Shown here piece by piece: positions 6,863-9,983 of a DNA stretch of 9,983 nucleotides. The notes beneath the pieces are model-generated. The model was not told the DNA's origin. It did no database searches and worked only from the letters and a program-made list of their open reading frames with translations. Each line of letters opens with the position of its first letter. Positions within the stretch are counted from its first letter, which is position 1. The stretch is taken from assembly GCA_023424785.1 (NCBI GenBank), contig JAFADP010000169.1, positions 1 to 9,983 of the forward strand, given 5' to 3'. The DNA comes from Bacillota bacterium. GTDB taxonomy: Bacteria; Bacillota; Clostridia; Clostridiales; Clostridiaceae. The position numbers and the translations under genes are program-made.

Positions 6863-7930
6863 ATGGGGATTTTTAATAAAATAAAACATTTAATAAGTGA
6901 AAATAATAAAGAAATTAATGAAGTACAAGAACTATCTTTTAGTGAACCTAAATTTATAAAGAGATTAGATGAAGATAATAAAGTAATTAAAGAATTAGAA
7001 GAATTATTAAAGAGTGCACCAGAAGATAAAGTTGACAATATAGAAAAGGACTTAAAGTTAATTAGTTATGGAATAATGGGAAAAAGAACAGTAGAATATG
7101 AATTGGAAAATTCCCATATGCCAATATTAATTTTACAGGATTTATATTTTCAAGTGAATAAACTTACTTCAAAAATTGATGCTGTAGTTATTGATAGTAA
7201 TTTTATTATAGTTTTAGAATGTACTAATTTAATTGGAGATATAGTAATAACCGATAATGGAAGCTTTATAAGATATTTTAAAAACTCTAGTGGTAAAACA
7301 TATAAAAAAGAAGGTATGTATAGTCCTATAGTACAAAATGAAAGACATTTAGAGCTTGTAAAAAGTATTCTTATAAAAGAAAATATAATATCAAAAGAAA
7401 AAGAATATACATTAAAAAACTTAGTTGTATTTACAAATCCAAAAGCTATTATTAGTACAAAATATGCAAGTGAAGAAATAAAAGAAAAAATAATAAGACA
7501 TGATCAATTAATAAGTAAGATAAAAGAATTACACAATTTAACTAATAATGAGTTTTCAGAAGAGTGTATGTATAAAATCTCTAAAACATTAATGAAATAC
7601 AATACTGAGAAAAAAGTAGATTATGAAAAAAAGTATAAACTTAATAAAGTAGAAGACAATGTTAAAATAAAGACAATTATAGAAGAAGATAAGATAGAAG
7701 AAACTCCGTTATACAAAGCATTAAAAAAATATAGATATGAAAAAAGTAAAGAAGAAAATGTAAAGCCATATTTTTTATATAACAATACAGAACTTAAAAA
7801 TATTATAAAAGTAAAACCCAAAACTATAGAAGAACTAAGGAACATAAAAGGTTTTGGCAATGTAAAATGCAGTAAATATGGAAAGGATATTATAAATATA
7901 ATAAATAATATTGAAAAAGAAGGTTATTAA
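6863..7930 (+). CDS. NERD nuclease-related domain protein with C-terminal HRDC domain
   Basis: A soluble 355-residue protein. Residues 1-65 are charged and helical. Residues about 70-190 match the NERD (nuclease-related) domain: GKRTVEYEL (73-81), KIDAVVID (104-111, Asp106), then VLECTN (117-122), where the family usually has E-x-K-N. Here Lys reads Thr121, and the usual Gly-Glu of the first helix reads Gly-Lys (73-74). Nuclease activity may be lost or rearranged. Residues about 282-350 form an HRDC domain, the nucleic-acid-binding module of RecQ and RNase D: LYKALKKYRYEKSKEENV, then PKTIEELRNIKGFG and KYGKDII. GGAG at 6849-6852 is 10 bp from the ATG. It shares a transcript with the helicase-nuclease-S24 gene, and HRDC usually sits on helicases, so it probably assists that helicase on DNA. 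This partnership is an inference. Confidence 0.85.
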   Translation: MGIFNKIKHLISENNKEINEVQELSFSEPKFIKRLDEDNKVIKELEELLKSAPEDKVDNIEKDLKLISYGIMGKRTVEYELENSHMPILILQDLYFQVNKLTSKIDAVVIDSNFIIVLECTNLIGDIVITDNGSFIRYFKNSSGKTYKKEGMYSPIVQNERHLELVKSILIKENIISKEKEYTLKNLVVFTNPKAIISTKYASEEIKEKIIRHDQLISKIKELHNLTNNEFSEECMYKISKTLMKYNTEKKVDYEKKYKLNKVEDNVKIKTIIEEDKIEETPLYKALKKYRYEKSKEENVKPYFLYNNTELKNIIKVKPKTIEELRNIKGFGNVKCSKYGKDIINIINNIEKEGY

Positions 7931-8001
7931 GTATATAACAAATATTCTTATTAATCTTAGATTTAGATTCAAGAACTATGATTTAGTTAATGCATATCTT
8001 T

Positions 8002-8041
8002 TTAAGGAAGCTTAGAAAAAATCTAGGCTTTCTTAATTTTT
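8002..8041 (+). terminator. Intrinsic terminator of the helicase/NERD operon
   Basis: Arms AAGGAAGCTTAGA (8004-8016) and TCTAGGCTTTCTT (8022-8034) pair along 13 positions with two G-U pairs, extended by two A-T pairs at the base. The loop is AAAAA and TTTTT (8037-8041) follows. It lies about 70 bp after the NERD-HRDC stop codon. Confidence 0.8.
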
Positions 8042-8107
8042 AGCTTAAAATTATTATTCTAAATTTAGTAACATGCGAAGATGTAATAGAAATATGTGAG
8101 CAAAATA

Positions 8108-8116
8108 TGATATAAT
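8108..8116 (+). promoter_or_regulatory. Extended -10 promoter of the coiled-coil gene
   Basis: TGATATAAT combines a consensus TATAAT (8111-8116) with the TGn extension. No good -35 is present at 16-18 bp, as expected for an extended -10 promoter. It gives a leader of about 65 nt and makes the downstream gene a unit separate from the helicase operon. Confidence 0.6.
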
Positions 8117-8174
8117 TTTTATATGACTACAAAGTTCTAATTTTCAAGGAGATTATTAATATAAGTTAAAAAAT

Positions 8175-8180
8175 AGGTGG
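8175..8180 (+). promoter_or_regulatory. Ribosome binding site fixing the start at 8189
   Basis: AGGTGG lies 8 bp before the ATG at 8189. An in-frame GTG at 8177 is part of this site itself and so is unlikely to be the start. Confidence 0.7.
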
Positions 8181-8188
8181 GTTTTAAA

Positions 8189-9604
8189 ATGGAATATAAG
8201 GATTTATTATTAGAAAAAAAGAGAGTAGATGAACTGTACGAAGTTTATATAGATGATTTACATTTAAAGATTAATTCTTTAGAAAAAGAAATTGAGAAGT
8301 TAGATAAGGAAATTAAAAATAAAAATGATGAATTATATAATAAGGAATATATAATTGAGGAACAAAAGAAATCTATAGATTTACTTGATGAAAGAGTTAA
8401 GTTTTTAGAGTCAAAATTAAAACTTGATAAAGAAGCAGAACATAGTCACAAGATAAGAAAGTTAAAAGATGCAATTTATGAAGTAGAAGACTTATTCTTT
8501 AGAGATTCTCCAAAAGTATTAAAACTAACTTTAAATGGAGATAAAAGCAGTGTTGTTCAAGATAAATTAAAAGTAATATTAGAAAATTTTGATTTAAGCA
8601 ATAAGTTTTTAGATATTAATGAAGCATATTCTTTAATGATTATAAGCTTCTTTTATAATATGTTTGAAGAAATAGTAACACTTCATCCTTATATTAAAAG
8701 CTTATATGTTAGTGAAACACCAGAGAGTGCATTAATTAAAACCTTAATTAATGATAGAAGTACTAATGAAGGTGGAATTGTTATTATACCAAGTACTTTA
8801 TATATTCATGAAAATAAATTTAATATTAAAAATATTAGTAAGAATATGATAAATAGACTAGAAAGTATTTTACCTGAGGTATTCTATAATGTTTATTATA
8901 AAGTAGAAGTTTCTAGAAGAGGAATATGTCCTATTCATAAAGAACAACTAAAAAGAGCTGATGTATACATAAGACTATTTGATAATTTAAAAAGAGAAAG
9001 ATATTTACTTGTTAATGGTGAAGTATGTAGTAAATGTGACTTTGCATATATATCTCAAAATAAAATGGATACATTAATTAATAATCCATATGGATATACA
9101 TTACAAAGTAAAGATAGTTCAAATAAAGAAGTACATAAAAAAGATGATAATAAAGATATTATTTTAGAGAATTATAATATGTATTTAGCTTATTATAAAC
9201 AAGGAAGATATAGTAATTGTGCAGATATTTTACTTACATTAATAGATATTAAGAATTTAGAGCATGTATTAAGTGAAAGTCAAAAGGTAACTTTAATATT
9301 AACAGCATGTACTCTTAATATTGATGATGATATATTAGAAAAAGTATTGTACTTAAACAACTATGAAAATCTACCAGAAGGAGCTTTAATTAGAAGACTA
9401 GTAAATGGTCAAGCTTGTGGGTTATTTTTAGATGTTTATGAAAAGAAGTTTAAATATATAGAAGAGTCTGTAAAGAATGAAGTATTAATAAGAGTAAAAT
9501 ATATTGATGAAATGATAAAAAAACATTTAAATATTTCTGATGGTATTTATAATAATCTTAACACAGAAGATGAGTTAAAAAGACTAGGTATTAAAAATAA
9601 ATAG
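8189..9604 (+). CDS. Unknown protein: coiled coil, Cys/His pairs, helical C-terminus
   Basis: I do not recognise this 471-residue protein. Residues about 5-95 are highly charged with Leu/Ile heptads and no Pro, a coiled coil likely to drive oligomerisation. Residues about 100-240 form a mixed domain with no motif I can name. CPIH (247-250) and CSKC (280-283) are spaced like the two halves of a zinc ribbon; both CxxH and CxxC pairs are intact. Residues about 325-450 are helical, and YLAYYKQGRYSNCADILLTL (332-351) reads like one TPR-type helical hairpin. There is no signal peptide or membrane segment, so it is probably cytosolic. It has its own promoter and terminator. A link to the adjacent DNA-processing operon is possible only by proximity. 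The gene is clearly coding from length, ribosome site and codon use. Confidence 0.85.
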   Translation: MEYKDLLLEKKRVDELYEVYIDDLHLKINSLEKEIEKLDKEIKNKNDELYNKEYIIEEQKKSIDLLDERVKFLESKLKLDKEAEHSHKIRKLKDAIYEVEDLFFRDSPKVLKLTLNGDKSSVVQDKLKVILENFDLSNKFLDINEAYSLMIISFFYNMFEEIVTLHPYIKSLYVSETPESALIKTLINDRSTNEGGIVIIPSTLYIHENKFNIKNISKNMINRLESILPEVFYNVYYKVEVSRRGICPIHKEQLKRADVYIRLFDNLKRERYLLVNGEVCSKCDFAYISQNKMDTLINNPYGYTLQSKDSSNKEVHKKDDNKDIILENYNMYLAYYKQGRYSNCADILLTLIDIKNLEHVLSESQKVTLILTACTLNIDDDILEKVLYLNNYENLPEGALIRRLVNGQACGLFLDVYEKKFKYIEESVKNEVLIRVKYIDEMIKKHLNISDGIYNNLNTEDELKRLGIKNK

Positions 9605-9613
9605 TTCAAAAAT

Positions 9614-9655
9614 AAAAGTGTAAGTAGTTTAAGAAATTGCTTACACTTTTTCTTT
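9614..9655 (+). terminator. Strong intrinsic terminator
   Basis: A 17-bp stem with arms 9614-9630 and 9634-9650, AAAAGTGTAAG/CTTACACTTTT perfect in the outer 11 bp and two G-U pairs further in. The loop is the 3-nt AAG, followed by TTTTTCTTT ending at 9655. It ends the coiled-coil gene 9 bp after its stop codon. Confidence 0.9.
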
Positions 9656-9681
9656 GTAGTAATTTATTGAAATTATTTACA

Positions 9682-9687
9682 TATAAT
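9682..9687 (+). promoter_or_regulatory. Possible -10 box for the secreted-protein gene
   Basis: A perfect TATAAT stands about 40 bp before the start codon and after the preceding terminator, but no convincing -35 or TGn extension accompanies it. A promoter is expected here; its exact position is uncertain. Confidence 0.35.
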
Positions 9688-9726
9688 GTAGTAAGGTATT
9701 AATTTATTTAATATAAGGGGGTTAAT

Positions 9727-9983
9727 ATGAGAAAATACAGTAAAATAATTTTAGTATTCATATGTTTAACAACTTTAGTTTTTACTTTTAATTTAAACCT
9801 TACATTTTCAAAGGCAAGCACTAATGTAACAAAAAATACAATGAAAGAAGCATTAGAAGGACTTAATAATAATAATTCATTAAATATACAAAGCAATGAA
9901 GAACTTGAAGAAGATGAAGTAGTAAGAGTTATTATTCAACTAGAAGAAAAACCATCTTTAGAAAATAATAAAAGCGAAGAAGA
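9727..9983 (+). CDS. Secreted protein, possibly S8 (subtilisin-like) peptidase precursor, 3' end outside window
   Basis: The first 85 residues of a protein that runs off the window. MRKYSKIILVFICLTTLVF is a signal peptide with a basic start and hydrophobic core (7-22), with possible cleavage after the Ser-Lys-Ala at 28-30. An Asn/Glu-rich linker follows. EDEVVRVIIQLEEKPSLE (62-79) resembles the VRVIVQL-x-x-KP stretch at the start of the propeptide of many clostridial and lactic S8 serine peptidases. The catalytic domain is not in the window, so the peptidase call rests on this motif alone; another cell-surface protein is possible. AAGGGGG (9715-9721) is 5 bp before the ATG and fixes the start. 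The frame is open to the end of the window. Confidence 0.65.
   Translation, partial: MRKYSKIILVFICLTTLVFTFNLNLTFSKASTNVTKNTMKEALEGLNNNNSLNIQSNEELEEDEVVRVIIQLEEKPSLENNKSEE

Noticed and set aside
7990..8042. Short ATG-started frame after the NERD-HRDC gene
   Set aside because: It has only about 17 codons, no ribosome site, and most of it is the terminator hairpin.
8146..8169. AAGGAG at 8146-8151 as the ribosome site of a leader peptide
   Set aside because: No ATG, GTG or TTG lies at a suitable distance before the in-frame TAA at 8167-8169, so it appears to be an orphan site in the leader.
8177..8188. GTG start giving four extra residues on the coiled-coil gene
   Set aside because: The GTG is inside the AGGTGG ribosome site that is correctly spaced for the ATG at 8189.
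9708..9896. Open frame on the - strand opposite the secreted-protein start
   Set aside because: The + strand frame has an excellent ribosome site, a signal peptide and a recognisable propeptide-like stretch, so the antisense frame is a shadow.

Overview
The window is very AT-rich. Codons strongly favour A/T in the third position, Shine-Dalgarno sites are purine-rich (AAGGAG, AAGGGGG, AGGTGG), and intrinsic terminators end in T-runs. Together with the gene content this points to the chromosome of a low-GC Firmicute, most likely Clostridium sensu stricto or a close relative; the species cannot be fixed from the sequence. No integrase, transposase, tRNA, rRNA or CRISPR array is visible.

Region 1 (1-2776, + strand) is the 3' end of a 5-oxoproline (pyroglutamate) utilisation operon. 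It holds the C-terminal half of a biotin carboxylase (accC-like), 5-oxoprolinase subunit A (pxpA) and an NRAMP-fold membrane transporter. The transporter has lost the residues NRAMP proteins use to bind transition metals. The operon probably imports and opens 5-oxoproline to glutamate; the partners pxpB, pxpC and accB would be expected upstream, outside the window. A hairpin at 2781-2804 ends this operon and the convergent gene that follows.

Region 2 (2805-4270, - strand) is a single MATE-family multidrug efflux transporter. It has a near-consensus promoter (TTGACA-17-TAAAAT) with a perfect 15-bp palindrome lying across the spacer and -10, a probable repressor operator.

Region 3 (4326-8041, + strand) is the most unusual part. 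A two-gene operon encodes (a) an 815-residue protein joining a complete UvrD-type superfamily 1 helicase, an HsdR-N/RecB-like PD-(D/E)xK nuclease domain and a C-terminal LexA-type S24 self-cleaving peptidase domain with all its catalytic residues, and (b) a protein with a NERD nuclease-like domain, whose catalytic Lys appears replaced, and a C-terminal HRDC domain. Together they look like a DNA-processing repair or anti-phage module that could be switched by RecA-type damage signalling. That function is an inference. A strong hairpin closes the operon.

Region 4 (8108-9655, + strand) has an extended -10 promoter, one gene of unknown function (N-terminal coiled coil, Cys/His pairs resembling a zinc site, helical C-terminus) and a 17-bp-stem terminator.

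Region 5 (9682-9983) is the start of a secreted protein whose pro-region resembles those of subtilisin-like (S8) peptidases; it runs off the window.
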